Assembly (NCBI GenBank): GCA_002011215.1 | Contig: MTML01000057.1 | Coordinates: 7 to 34,480, forward strand | Direction: 5' to 3' | DNA length: 34,474 nt | From: Archaeoglobus sp. JdFR-24 | GTDB taxonomy: Archaea; Halobacteriota; Archaeoglobi; Archaeoglobales; Archaeoglobaceae | In this document: one piece after another, positions 13,999-22,750 of the stretch | Layout of the letters: the number at the start of each line of letters is the position of its first letter | Numbering within the stretch: position 1 is the first letter of the stretch | Translations under genes and position numbers: made by a program | Notes under the pieces: model-generated | Told to the model about the DNA's origin: nothing | Databases searched by the model: none | The model's input: only the letters and a program-made list of their open reading frames with translations

Positions 13999-15387
13999 AT
14001 GAAACTTTATGGGCTGCATAAAATTGGTATTGTATTGCTTCTTATATTGCCATTTATACTGTCAGTGGATGCAATTGAGATAAAAAAAGTTGAAATAACT
14101 CCAGAAACCCTCCTTCCAGGGGATTATGCAGATTGTAAGCTCCTTATCTCCAGTTCAAAGGATGAAGAAATAGTAAGTATAACCTTCAAGGCACCTGAAG
14201 GGATAACAATCTCTCCATGGATCGTTACGGGTATAGGGAAAATATCATCTGGTTCGTTCTATGAACTGCCATTTACATTGAAATCCACCAAAGCGGGAAG
14301 ATATTCTGTTGAAGTGAGTGTGAGTTCTAAAAATGGCACAATAAAGCAGATTTTTAACGTGATTGTTGAGAATAACTTTCCCTCAATTGTGCTGAAAAAA
14401 TCCGGTCTCGTACTTAAGGAAGTAAATCAGGTAGAATTTACCATCGCAAGTCCGGTGGATGCCAGGAGAATAACAGTTGAACCGTTATTCAAATCAGAAC
14501 CCAAATTGATTTATTTTGACAGTGCAGAAAGTGCAGAAGGTGTTTTTAAAGTATATCCTGAAGAAAAAAAGGAGCTGGAATTCAAGATCTCTTTTTACAA
14601 TGGGAGAAACTATCACGAGATAATCCGGAAAATTATGCCAGATTATTCAGATAGCAAGGGCGTATTTCTCACTGCCAATTCAACCTATTCGATCGTTCCG
14701 GTCAATGATGTAACGATAATAAATGTTGGCGTTACTAATTTAAGAAACGATAACATTTATGGACTTGTTGTGAAACTGGAAACGCCCTCAGGATCCAGCT
14801 CAGAAATCCTCTCTGAGGAACAGAAGGAATATCCCTTCCTTAAACCCATGGAAAGTGTGAAGTTCTCCTTTATGTTCTCTCCTGAAAAAGCTGGAAACAA
14901 TGTAATAAAGGTGACAGTAATGTTCAAGGATGAAATGGGGAACGACTATTATCTTCAGAGAGATATCCAGATCAGTGCAATCGACAAGGATGTAATCAGT
15001 GTAAGCAACATAGAGGTTGAAAGAAACCTTAACGAAATAAAAATAACTGGTGATCTCAGCAATAGTGGGTGGGGGAACACACGGGATGTCATGCTGGAAA
15101 TGAGCATCGGAAATATCACAAAGAACTTCTTTGTGGGTGAGATTGAGTCTGGAGACTTTTACAGTTTCGAATTCGTATTTCCACGTCAGCCTGGTGCAGC
15201 CCCAGCCCAATTGAAAGTATCATGGGTTAATGAACTTGGCAGGACTGTGGAGTTACATAAGGAAATTGAGATGCCAGAGATAAAGAAAATTGAACCCTCA
15301 GCCGGCAATTCTCTCCTTTATGCTGGAATAGCTGGTATTCTAATTGTGATCATCGTCATTGCGGCCTGGTTAAAATCAAGGAAATAG
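13999..15387 (+). CDS. Secreted, C-terminally membrane-anchored protein with beta-sandwich repeats (COG1361-like)
   Basis: The 462-aa product has an N-terminal signal peptide (residues 1-25, with IVLLLILPFILSVDA) and a C-terminal helix (LLYAGIAGILIVIIVIAAWL) followed by Lys/Arg, so the bulk faces outward with a short cytosolic tail. Between them are about three to four Ig-like/CARDB-type beta modules, shown by patterns such as LLPGDYADCKLLISSSKDEEIVS and IINVGVTNLRNDNIYGLVVKL. It is followed after 12 bp by an MacB-type ATPase and a permease, which implies a shared transport or surface-assembly job. A GTG start at 13969 is possible; the signal peptide favours 13999. Substrate or ligand unknown. 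Confidence 0.75.
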   Translation: MKLYGLHKIGIVLLLILPFILSVDAIEIKKVEITPETLLPGDYADCKLLISSSKDEEIVSITFKAPEGITISPWIVTGIGKISSGSFYELPFTLKSTKAGRYSVEVSVSSKNGTIKQIFNVIVENNFPSIVLKKSGLVLKEVNQVEFTIASPVDARRITVEPLFKSEPKLIYFDSAESAEGVFKVYPEEKKELEFKISFYNGRNYHEIIRKIMPDYSDSKGVFLTANSTYSIVPVNDVTIINVGVTNLRNDNIYGLVVKLETPSGSSSEILSEEQKEYPFLKPMESVKFSFMFSPEKAGNNVIKVTVMFKDEMGNDYYLQRDIQISAIDKDVISVSNIEVERNLNEIKITGDLSNSGWGNTRDVMLEMSIGNITKNFFVGEIESGDFYSFEFVFPRQPGAAPAQLKVSWVNELGRTVELHKEIEMPEIKKIEPSAGNSLLYAGIAGILIVIIVIAAWLKSRK

Positions 15388-15399
15388 TTACGAAAGCTT

Positions 15400-16068
15400 A
15401 TGATAGTAAAGCTTGAGAACGTCTACAAAATATACATTTCTGGTTCAGAGAAGGTTTATGCCCTGAATGGGGTATCAATGGAAGTCGAAAAGGGGGAATC
15501 GATAGCCATTATGGGTCCATCAGGCAGCGGAAAATCCACGCTCCTCAACATGATTGGCTGTCTTGATCGACCAACAGAAGGGAAAGTGCTTGTAAAAGGC
15601 GTTGATACCTCTGAACTGAATGATGGTGAGTTAACAAAGCTCAGAAGAGATACAATCGGTTTTATCTTTCAGCACTACAACCTGATTACTACTCTTTCTG
15701 CACTTGAAAATGTAGAACTTCCGATGATTTTTAAGGGAGTTTCCAGACATGAAAGGGAAAAAAGGGCTATGGAGCTTTTAAAAATCGTAGGATTGGAACA
15801 ACAGATGAATAGAAGACCTACAGAACTCAGTGGGGGTCAGCAACAGCGTGTAGCTATAGCCAGAGCCTTAGCCAACAATCCGGAGATACTTCTCTGTGAT
15901 GAGCCAACAGGAAATCTTGATACGAAGAGTGGAGAGGTTGTCATGGATATTCTCACCCGTCTCAATAGAGAACAGGGAGTAACGATCATCCTTGTAACAC
16001 ACGATCCTGCTGTTGCTGAATATGCTCAGAGAATGGTTAGGATAAGAGATGGGACAATTATCGATTGA
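15400..16068 (+). CDS. ABC transporter ATPase, MacB/LolD type
   Basis: A 222-aa ATPase with Walker A GPSGSGKST at 39-47, Q-loop Gln91, signature LSGGQQQ at 143-149, Walker B ILLCDEP at 163-169 followed by TGNLD, and H-loop His201. The TGNLD D-loop and the length are typical of the LolD/MacB/FtsE-like group, which works by mechanotransmission on extracytoplasmic substrates and does not import small molecules. It lies 12 bp after the secreted protein and 55 bp before its permease partner. Confidence 0.93.
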   Translation: MIVKLENVYKIYISGSEKVYALNGVSMEVEKGESIAIMGPSGSGKSTLLNMIGCLDRPTEGKVLVKGVDTSELNDGELTKLRRDTIGFIFQHYNLITTLSALENVELPMIFKGVSRHEREKRAMELLKIVGLEQQMNRRPTELSGGQQQRVAIARALANNPEILLCDEPTGNLDTKSGEVVMDILTRLNREQGVTIILVTHDPAVAEYAQRMVRIRDGTIID

Positions 16069-16123
16069 ATATTGATGGGATTATACTGAACAAACAGGAA
16101 ATAAGGATGCAAAAGGTGAAAGG

Positions 16124-17251
16124 ATGTATTTTGAGCTCGCGAAAAGGAATTTGATGAGGACAAAAATGAGGAGCGTTCTGGCAATCATCGGCATAGTCAT
16201 AGGAGTCATGGCAATCTCATCCATCGGGATATTCGGTGAGGGATTGAAGCTTTCTGTACTTGAGAATTTCCAGGATGTGGCAAATGAGATTATAGTTACA
16301 CCATCCTTTTCTGCGGGTTATATGTCTATCGACAGGGCGACGGTCTCTAAAATTGAAAAGCTTCCCTACCTCTCATTGGTAACTCCTCTGAAGAACAAGC
16401 AAGCACTTGTGGAAACGGAAAGTAAGAGAATGTATCTTTTAGTTTATGGAATCGATCAGAATGCGGTTGATGAGCTCTTTGAGATAGAAGAAGGAAGTGC
16501 AAAATTGAGGGGTAGCTGTGTTGTTGGAAACAATCTTGCCGAACGCCTCAAGTTACGTGCAGGTAGCAAAATAGTGGTTGATGGCAAAGAAATGAGGGTA
16601 TCGGGAATATTGAAGGAAGAGGGAGCAAGGTTCGACATAAATCCCAACAAAGCCATATTTATTTCTGAAAACGACTTCAAGGAAATATTTGGCGAATCTG
16701 GTTACTCAATGATTATTGTAAAGGTCGCCAAGCTTGAGGATATTGAGAGGTTCAAAGATTCAGTTGATAAACTAATTAACTTAAGAGGGGAAAAGATCAA
16801 GGTTTTTGAGATGAGGACAATCATTGAAAGGATAACTGAAGCATTCGCTCAGATAAATCTCTTTCTTATTGCCATTGCAGGGATATCTTTGCTTGTTGCG
16901 GGAGTTAGCATACTTAACATCATGCTCATGTCTACCCTTGAAAGGACGAAAGAAATAGGGGTTATGCGAGCAGTAGGAGCCAGCAGGCAAACGATCCTGC
17001 GCATATTTCTTTATGAGGCATTAATCCTGGGCATCATAGGAAGCATAACAGGGGGCTTTTTGAGCATATTTGGTGGTTATCTTATTGAAATGGCGATTCT
17101 TCAATCTGCCAAGTATCTTTTCACCACTGCCACGATTGTATCGATCTTGGAAGGTATTTTCTTCGGACTGATTACTGCTGTTTTAAGTGGACTTTATCCT
17201 GCTTTCAAGGCAAGTAAACTCGAACCCATTGAAGCGTTGAGATATGAGTAA
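16124..17251 (+). CDS. ABC transporter permease, MacB/FtsX type
   Basis: A 375-aa protein with the MacB layout: one helix near residues 16-38 (MRSVLAIIGIVIGVMAISSIGIFGEG), a large extracytoplasmic domain to about 240, then three helices, the first after NLFLIAIAGISLLVAGVSI and including the coupling stretch RTKEIGVMRAVGASRQTILRIFLYEA. AGGTGAAAGG precedes the ATG. The final ALRYE is common in this family. With the ATPase upstream it makes a homodimeric exporter-type machine; the adjacent secreted protein could be its partner, in place of the MacA adaptor of bacteria. Confidence 0.92.
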   Translation: MYFELAKRNLMRTKMRSVLAIIGIVIGVMAISSIGIFGEGLKLSVLENFQDVANEIIVTPSFSAGYMSIDRATVSKIEKLPYLSLVTPLKNKQALVETESKRMYLLVYGIDQNAVDELFEIEEGSAKLRGSCVVGNNLAERLKLRAGSKIVVDGKEMRVSGILKEEGARFDINPNKAIFISENDFKEIFGESGYSMIIVKVAKLEDIERFKDSVDKLINLRGEKIKVFEMRTIIERITEAFAQINLFLIAIAGISLLVAGVSILNIMLMSTLERTKEIGVMRAVGASRQTILRIFLYEALILGIIGSITGGFLSIFGGYLIEMAILQSAKYLFTTATIVSILEGIFFGLITAVLSGLYPAFKASKLEPIEALRYE

Positions 17252-17285
17252 TCTGTGAATTATCTGTGAGTTTTGATTCATAATC

Positions 17286-18299
17286 TCAGATAATCCCGGA
17301 ACCGTCTATCTTTATGCTCCCTCTCTCCATCTCGATCACATCTCCAAAGAACTTGCTGATAACATATGCATTGCTTTTCTGATGCATTGTAATCCTGGTT
17401 GTTGTGTATAGGGTTCTCCCTTTCGCGGCAGCAGCGAAGACCATTATCTGATCAGCAAGATGAGAATCAAAGCAGCCATCCATGTTCAGTTCATTCAAAA
17501 TGTTTTTAGCAGCCTCAACTCCAACGATTTCAGCTCTCTTTCCCTTCTCACCAAGTGAACTTCCACCCTTGTAATCTCTCCACAGGGTTATTCCACTTCC
17601 TGTTGAGAAGGATTTTTTAACTTCTATCTCTATTTCAGTTCTGTAACCGGACCTTTCAAGAAATTCTGTCGCTGAATTGGCCTGTCTCTCGGCCACACTT
17701 TCTGGCAGGTTGGAGCAGTGACTTATACCATAAATTTTCATTTCATTATTCGCTGTTTTAGTGCACTCAGAAAAATCAAAACCCTTAAGAGAGGATTCTT
17801 CAGCAACCACTATTATTTTCCCCCCTCCCTTTGGATAGTAACCTCTTGAAATGACTTCCATATCACACTTTACTCCAAGCTTGGATAGGGCTTTGAGGAG
17901 GATGTTTTTCACATAGTCGGTAGGAGGAGCCCATTTCACATCTGTTCCACCTGTAATATGAAGTTCACAGCCTCTCACAAGGGCAGGGAGCAGAATAGAC
18001 TGGAGAATCAGGGTAACGCTTCCAGCAGTACCAATATCAATTCTGAATTTCCCGGATTTAATTTCTCCGGGATGGAAAGCGATTCTCGTGGAACCGAGCC
18101 TGAGTCCCTCAACACGGGCATCTGTCAACAATTTTGCTGCCTCAATTCCCTTAAGATGTTGAGCAGCCAGACCTGGTTTCGGTCTGTTTGCCCGTATATT
18201 GGTGATCTCAACGCTTTCTCCTGTGAGGCATGAAAGAGCAATTGTACTTCTCAAAATCTGCCCTCCACCCTCACCATATTTTCCATCAATTCTTATCAT
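17286..18299 (-). CDS. rtcA: RNA 3'-terminal phosphate cyclase
   Basis: RtcA converts RNA 3'-phosphates to 2',3'-cyclic phosphates with ATP via a His-AMP intermediate. The 337-aa length fits. Signature blocks are IDGKYGEGGGQILRSTIALS at 4-23, the family GGTDVKWAPPTDY at 117-129 and HLADQ at 280-284. His306 in TMHQKSNAY is at the place of the nucleophilic His of the family (inference by alignment from memory). ATG at 18299 has a TATA box 27 bp upstream. It lies alone on the minus strand, with no RtcB or RtcR next to it. Confidence 0.95.
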   Translation of the reverse strand: MIRIDGKYGEGGGQILRSTIALSCLTGESVEITNIRANRPKPGLAAQHLKGIEAAKLLTDARVEGLRLGSTRIAFHPGEIKSGKFRIDIGTAGSVTLILQSILLPALVRGCELHITGGTDVKWAPPTDYVKNILLKALSKLGVKCDMEVISRGYYPKGGGKIIVVAEESSLKGFDFSECTKTANNEMKIYGISHCSNLPESVAERQANSATEFLERSGYRTEIEIEVKKSFSTGSGITLWRDYKGGSSLGEKGKRAEIVGVEAAKNILNELNMDGCFDSHLADQIMVFAAAAKGRTLYTTTRITMHQKSNAYVISKFFGDVIEMERGSIKIDGSGII

Positions 18300-18320
18300 C
18301 AGGAATGGGGTGTTTAAGCG

Positions 18321-18332
18321 GATTAAAATTTC
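18321..18332 (-). promoter_or_regulatory. TATA box of rtcA
   Basis: Minus strand GAAATTTTAATC, centred about 27 bp before the rtcA ATG, consistent with a leaderless mRNA. Confidence 0.5.
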
Positions 18333-18396
18333 TTGCCATCTGGATTTTTCATGGTGTGAATGATTGATGATAACTCAGAGAGTAAAATCAAAAAAA

Positions 18397-18423
18397 CTTA
18401 AATAGAAGTCAAAGTAATTTGAC
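18397..18423 (+). promoter_or_regulatory. Promoter and operator-like inverted repeat of the Cys-rich miniprotein
   Basis: The TATA box CTTAAATAG (18397-18405) is centred 27 bp before ATG 18428. Directly after it is a perfect inverted repeat with 6-bp arms, GTCAAA (18408-18413) and TTTGAC (18418-18423), covering the expected zone between TATA and transcription start. This is a classic place for an archaeal repressor site. Confidence 0.5.
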
Positions 18424-18427
18424 ATAC

Positions 18428-18586
18428 ATGAAATGCGAAACATGCAAATTTTATGAGTTCGATGGTAGAAAACATTCGTGTATCTGGTTTGAAGCTCGGA
18501 TATGCCGGACATTTCCTGGCTGGAAGGAAAGATTTGAGAAAGGAGAACTTAAGTTCAGGAGTTGTGGTTTTTCAGGGATGGAGTGA
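18428..18586 (+). CDS. Small five-cysteine protein of 52 residues
   Basis: A short open frame from ATG 18428 to TGA 18584-18586, beginning MKCETCKFYEFDG and ending CGFSGME. It has Cys at 3, 6, 18, 26 and 46, with a CxxC pair at the very start, and aromatic and basic residues between. This layout could bind zinc or an Fe-S cluster, or be redox active. I recognise no family. Support for its being real: a well-spaced TATA box, an operator-like repeat at the start site, and sensible codons. It sits 70 bp ahead of ftr on the same strand, but ftr has its own promoter. Confidence 0.65.
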   Translation: MKCETCKFYEFDGRKHSCIWFEARICRTFPGWKERFEKGELKFRSCGFSGME

Positions 18587-18627
18587 TCGATCTGAAATTT
18601 AGAATTATAAGATAGCAAACGGAACCC

Positions 18628-18661
18628 TTTTATTTCCCATATTACTTTAAGAAATATGGGA
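18628..18661 (+). promoter_or_regulatory. ftr promoter with inverted repeat spanning the start codon
   Basis: TATA-like TTTTATTT (18628-18635) lies 25 bp before ATG 18656. A perfect inverted repeat with 9-bp arms, TCCCATATT (18635-18643) and AATATGGGA (18653-18661), begins at the TATA edge and includes the start codon in its right arm. It could be a protein operator or, if transcription begins upstream, a hairpin over the start codon. Confidence 0.55.
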
Positions 18662-19570
18662 CTTGAAATAAATGGAGTGCCAGTTGATGATACATACTGC
18701 GAGGCTTTTGATGGCATCTATTCGAGATTTATTATAACAGCAAAACATAAATGGCTTCTCAAGAGTGCTGCATACGGATCAACAGCTCTACCTTCGACTG
18801 TTTTTGGCGAATCTGAGGGTGGTGTAGATCGATGGCTCAATCCAAACGAAACTCCTGACGGAAGACACGGTGCGATTGCGCAGGTATGGGTTCAGAAAAG
18901 TAAGAAGTTTTACGACGTTCTCATGAGAGAAATGAGTAAAAGACTCAGACAGGGTGTGCTTGTGGTTCCAACAACAAGGGTTTTCAACGCAACAGATAGC
19001 GAGACAAAATTCGATGCTGAACTCAATGTTGGAAGGTGTGGAGATGGCTACGAATGGGAAGAGGAACTGTGGGGGAGAAAAGTCATTAGAGTGCCCATAA
19101 TGTTTGGTGAATTCATCATCGAAAGATACATAGGGTACTCTGAAGGTATTGCAGGTGGAAATATATGGTATTTCTGTGAGAGCGAGGAAGCTGCCCTTGA
19201 AGCTGGCGAGCTTGCAGTTGAAGCACTTCAGCAGATTGATGGTGTAATAACATCTTTTGGTATATGCTCGGCAGGCTCAAAACCAGAAACAAAATACCCT
19301 GAGATAGGTCCCACGACGAACCACTACTTCTGTCCCACACTTAAAGGAAAGATACCCGATTCCAAGGTTCCTGATGGGGTCAAAGCTATTCCGGAAATTG
19401 TATTCAATGCTATAAATCAGGATATCCTTAAAAAAGCCATGTATGTTTGCATGGAGGTTGCAAGCAGAGTTGATGGTGTTGTGAGAATCTCAAGCGGAAA
19501 TTATGAGGGCAAGCTCGGTCAGCACAGCATATATTTGAGGGATGTACTTGAAGAATACGGAGATCAGTAA
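18656..19570 (+). CDS. ftr: Formylmethanofuran-tetrahydromethanopterin N-formyltransferase
   Basis: Ftr moves the formyl group between methanofuran and tetrahydromethanopterin. In Archaeoglobus it works in the oxidative direction towards CO2; in methanogens it works the other way. The 304-aa length is close to the usual 297. The opening LEINGVPVDDTYCEAFDGIYSR, the PSTVFGESEGGVDRWL block and ETPDGRHGAIAQVW are typical. The enzyme is cytosolic and tetrameric in characterised cases. It is monocistronic: a convergent kinase gene follows, and the T-rich stretch at 19575-19595 should end the transcript. The promoter carries an inverted repeat over the start codon. Confidence 0.97.
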   Translation: MGLEINGVPVDDTYCEAFDGIYSRFIITAKHKWLLKSAAYGSTALPSTVFGESEGGVDRWLNPNETPDGRHGAIAQVWVQKSKKFYDVLMREMSKRLRQGVLVVPTTRVFNATDSETKFDAELNVGRCGDGYEWEEELWGRKVIRVPIMFGEFIIERYIGYSEGIAGGNIWYFCESEEAALEAGELAVEALQQIDGVITSFGICSAGSKPETKYPEIGPTTNHYFCPTLKGKIPDSKVPDGVKAIPEIVFNAINQDILKKAMYVCMEVASRVDGVVRISSGNYEGKLGQHSIYLRDVLEEYGDQ

Positions 19571-19605
19571 TGTAACTTATTTTTTATTTATTATATAATA
19601 TCTGT

Positions 19606-20979
19606 TTAATTTATTGATTTTTTCAGTCTGATAAGGAATTTAGCCCCTTCATCGCTCTCCAGAACCTCTATACTCCCACCATATTTTTCAACCACCTTTT
19701 TAACAAAGAACATACCAAAACCTGAGCCCGATCCACTGCTAAAACCCTCATCGAAAATAGCCTCGCGGATCTCTTCTGGTATACCTTTACCGTTATCAGA
19801 ATAAACAATTCTAACAAATTCATCCTCTTCTTTAACATCTAATTTTATTTTTAAATCTCTCAACTCTTTTACTCCAGAATGTTTGATTGAATTTGATATG
19901 AGGTTCCAGAAAGCCGATTTAAGAAGACCATTTCCAGCAACTTCAATACTCTCAGGGCAGCATGCATTGATTTCAACATCTGGATTCTCAGAAACTATTT
20001 CCTCTAAAATCGATCTCAGATTTAGTGTACGCTCTTCAGACAGTGAAACCTCCTCAAGACCACTGATGTTGTTTATAATGTCTATAATGTGGCTCGTTCG
20101 CTGCATCACCTTGTCGATGAATTCTTTATTCTCGTTTTCAAGATATATATCGAGATAATTCTGTATTATTGTTATATCGTTGATTATATCATGCCTGAGT
20201 ATTCGATTAAGCGATTTTAGGTATTCCAGCAACCTGTTTAATTCAGATTCCCTTTTCTTTAGCTCATCAACGTCAATAACAGTGGCCAGAATTGCCGGTT
20301 TATCATTGTAGAGTATCCTTGTTGATCTAACCTCTACCCACTTTCTTTCTCCTTTTTTTGTTAAAATTTCCCACTGGTAATGGTCTGGAACTGGCTCTCC
20401 GCGCAGTCTTCTGAGGTATCTTTCCCTGACAGTATCTGAATAATCTGGATGTATAAGGCTGAATGGGTCGATCTGGTAAAGTTCCTCTCTCGAATAGCCC
20501 GTGATTCGCTCCATTTCCGGGTTAACATGAATGAATTTCTCATCTTGGACAATATATATCCCTGCTAGGGATCCTTCTGTAAGCATTTTATGAAATTCCT
20601 TTGTTTTTTGCAATTCTGACTCAAGAATTTTTTTATCTGTAACATCAAGCCAGTTACCTATTACTGCAAAATCACCTTTATACTTTATTCTTCGCATCAA
20701 AACTGTTGCCCATCTCCTTTCGCCACTCTTTCGAATATAGACAACATCGAAGGGTTTGACCTTTTCACCCTTCAGACATTTGATATAATTCGAATTTGCT
20801 ATTTCTTTATATTCGTCTGATACTATGTCAAGAGCGTTCATTGAATAGAGTTCATCTTTTGTGTATCCCGTGGCTCTCTCAACAATTCTATTTACTATCA
20901 TGTATCTGTAATTTTTGACCAGAAAAATGCCCACTAATGAGCCCTCCAACAAATTTTTGAGAAGCTCCTGATCTGTCAT
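19606..20979 (-). CDS. Cytosolic PAS-PAS sensor histidine kinase
   Basis: A 457-aa kinase without membrane segments. Residues about 8-118 and 125-240 are two PAS domains that look like an internal duplication (LLEGSLVGIFLV versus LTEGSLAGIYIV; ATGYTKDELY versus ITGYSREELY). After a short coiled linker comes the H-box RILRHDIINDI with phospho-acceptor His263. The ATPase domain has an N-box (NLISNSIKHS), a G1 box DNGKGIP and a G2 box GSGSGFGMFF. The family phosphorylates a response regulator; none is encoded nearby, so it is an orphan. The input signal is unknown; the PAS pockets could take a ligand or cofactor. Confidence 0.92.
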   Translation of the reverse strand: MTDQELLKNLLEGSLVGIFLVKNYRYMIVNRIVERATGYTKDELYSMNALDIVSDEYKEIANSNYIKCLKGEKVKPFDVVYIRKSGERRWATVLMRRIKYKGDFAVIGNWLDVTDKKILESELQKTKEFHKMLTEGSLAGIYIVQDEKFIHVNPEMERITGYSREELYQIDPFSLIHPDYSDTVRERYLRRLRGEPVPDHYQWEILTKKGERKWVEVRSTRILYNDKPAILATVIDVDELKKRESELNRLLEYLKSLNRILRHDIINDITIIQNYLDIYLENENKEFIDKVMQRTSHIIDIINNISGLEEVSLSEERTLNLRSILEEIVSENPDVEINACCPESIEVAGNGLLKSAFWNLISNSIKHSGVKELRDLKIKLDVKEEDEFVRIVYSDNGKGIPEEIREAIFDEGFSSGSGSGFGMFFVKKVVEKYGGSIEVLESDEGAKFLIRLKKSIN

Positions 20980-21129
20980 AATTATTATGCTGATATGTAT
21001 TGTCCTTTAAAGAACTTTCGGTATATATGCTAATTAGAATGATTAAACATTCAAATCAGGAAAATTTTAAATAGTGATGGAATGTTCAATTATAGTATAT
21101 TATAATTTATATTTCTTAAAAAAAGTAAA

Positions 21130-21154
21130 TTTTTTAAAAGATAGATATCTCTAT
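21130..21154 (+). promoter_or_regulatory. Promoter with short inverted repeat, acyl-CoA synthetase gene
   Basis: TATA-like TTTTTTAAAAG (21130-21140) is centred 26 bp before ATG 21161. It is followed at once by ATAGA (21141-21145) and TCTAT (21150-21154), a 5-bp inverted repeat. The arms are short, so chance is possible. Confidence 0.35.
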
Positions 21155-21160
21155 TGAGAC

Positions 21161-22750
21161 ATGTACGACTTCCAACTCTTGTTAAAACACATCCTGGAGC
21201 ATGGTGTCAGATGGGCTCCAGGACAGGAAATAGTATACCGGGACATCAGAAGATACACCTATAAAGACCTCTATGAAAGAGTGCACAGACTTGCAAACGC
21301 TTTAGAAAGCCTTGGTGTTAAGAAGGGCACCAAGGTGGCTGTCCTGGACTGGGACAGTCATCGCTACTTAGAATGCTATTTCGCGATCCCAATGATGGGA
21401 GCAATCCTGCACACAGTGAACGTTCGCCTCTCCCCAGAGGACATAGTATACACGATGAACCATGCTGAAGATGAGATCGTTCTTGTTTTCAGCGACTTCC
21501 TCCCGCTGATAGAGTCTGTCAAGGACAAACTCAAAACTGTAAAGACATACGTTGTTATGTCAGACTCACCAGCTGAAACAGACCTCGAATATGAATCCCT
21601 TCTTGAGAAGGCAAGCCCTGTTTACGATTTTCCCGACCTCGATGAGAACACAACCGCAACCCTTTCCTACACAACCGGCACAACCGGAAGACCAAAGGGT
21701 GTCTTTTTCACCCACAGACAGCTCGTTCTGCACACCTTTGGCCTTATAACGACTTTCTCAGCATACGAAAGTCCGGTGAGGTTCAGGGGTGATGATGTGT
21801 ACATGCCTCTCACTCCAATGTTCCATGTTCATGCCTGGGGAGTACCATATGCTGCAACCCTTTTAGGCATGAAGCAGGTTTATCCAGGCAGATATGAGCC
21901 AGAGATGATAGTGAGACTTGTTAAAACCGAAGGTGTCACATTCACCCACTGCGTTCCGACGATACTTAACATGATCGTAACTGCAACTCCTGAAGAGATG
22001 AGGTTTGATGGGTGGAAAATAATTATTGGGGGATCGAAGCTGCCAAAAGGACTTGCATTGAGGGCTATGGATAAGGGCATTGAGATTATGGCTGCTTATG
22101 GCATGTCAGAAACCTGTCCACTTCTTACAGCAGCGAATCTCAAGAAGGAGCTGCTTGACAGAGATGACAAAATTGACTTTCTTATCAAAACTGGATTTCC
22201 GGCTCCACTTGTTCAGCTTAAGGTCATTAAAGAGGACTGGACTGAGGTTAAGCCAGATGAGAAGGAGATGGGAGAAATTGTCGTGAGGGCCCCATGGCTC
22301 ACTCAGGCATATTATAGGGATGAGGAGAAGACAAAGGAGCTCTGGGAAGGAGGCTGGCTGCATACCGGAGATATCGCGGTAGTTGATGAATACGGGTATG
22401 TAACTATTGTTGACAGGATAAAGGATGTGATAAAGAGCGGTGGAGAATGGATAAGCTCCTTAACTCTGGAAAATCTTATCAGCATGCATCCTGCTGTTAT
22501 TGAAGCTGCAGCTATAGGGGTTCCTGATGAAAAGTGGGGTGAGAGACCACTGGTAATAGTGAAAATAGATGACAAAGAGAAAGGGAAGGTTAGTGAAGAG
22601 GATATCAAAAAGCACCTTGCAAAGTTCGTTGAGGAGGGAAAAATTACAAAATGGGCAATTCCAGACAGAGTAGTTTTTGTTGATGAGATACCCAAGACGA
22701 GTGTTGGTAAAATCAACAAAAGAGAGTTGAAAAACATGTTCTCAAATTAG
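21161..22750 (+). CDS. Long/medium-chain fatty acyl-CoA synthetase
   Basis: A 529-aa AMP-forming enzyme that activates a carboxylic acid to its CoA thioester. ANL-family motifs are in place: the phosphate loop SYTTGTTGRPKGV at about 169-181, YGMSETCP near 310, the hinge region LHTGDIAVVDEYGYVTIVDRIKDVIKSGGEW near 405-436, and the C-terminal catalytic Lys in PKTSVGKINKREL. Length and start (RDIRRYTYKDLYERVHRLANAL) place it with the fatty acyl-CoA ligases that are numerous in Archaeoglobales, which degrade fatty acids by beta-oxidation. It could also act on aromatic acids. It is a single gene, probably leaderless. Confidence 0.9.
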   Translation: MYDFQLLLKHILEHGVRWAPGQEIVYRDIRRYTYKDLYERVHRLANALESLGVKKGTKVAVLDWDSHRYLECYFAIPMMGAILHTVNVRLSPEDIVYTMNHAEDEIVLVFSDFLPLIESVKDKLKTVKTYVVMSDSPAETDLEYESLLEKASPVYDFPDLDENTTATLSYTTGTTGRPKGVFFTHRQLVLHTFGLITTFSAYESPVRFRGDDVYMPLTPMFHVHAWGVPYAATLLGMKQVYPGRYEPEMIVRLVKTEGVTFTHCVPTILNMIVTATPEEMRFDGWKIIIGGSKLPKGLALRAMDKGIEIMAAYGMSETCPLLTAANLKKELLDRDDKIDFLIKTGFPAPLVQLKVIKEDWTEVKPDEKEMGEIVVRAPWLTQAYYRDEEKTKELWEGGWLHTGDIAVVDEYGYVTIVDRIKDVIKSGGEWISSLTLENLISMHPAVIEAAAIGVPDEKWGERPLVIVKIDDKEKGKVSEEDIKKHLAKFVEEGKITKWAIPDRVVFVDEIPKTSVGKINKRELKNMFSN

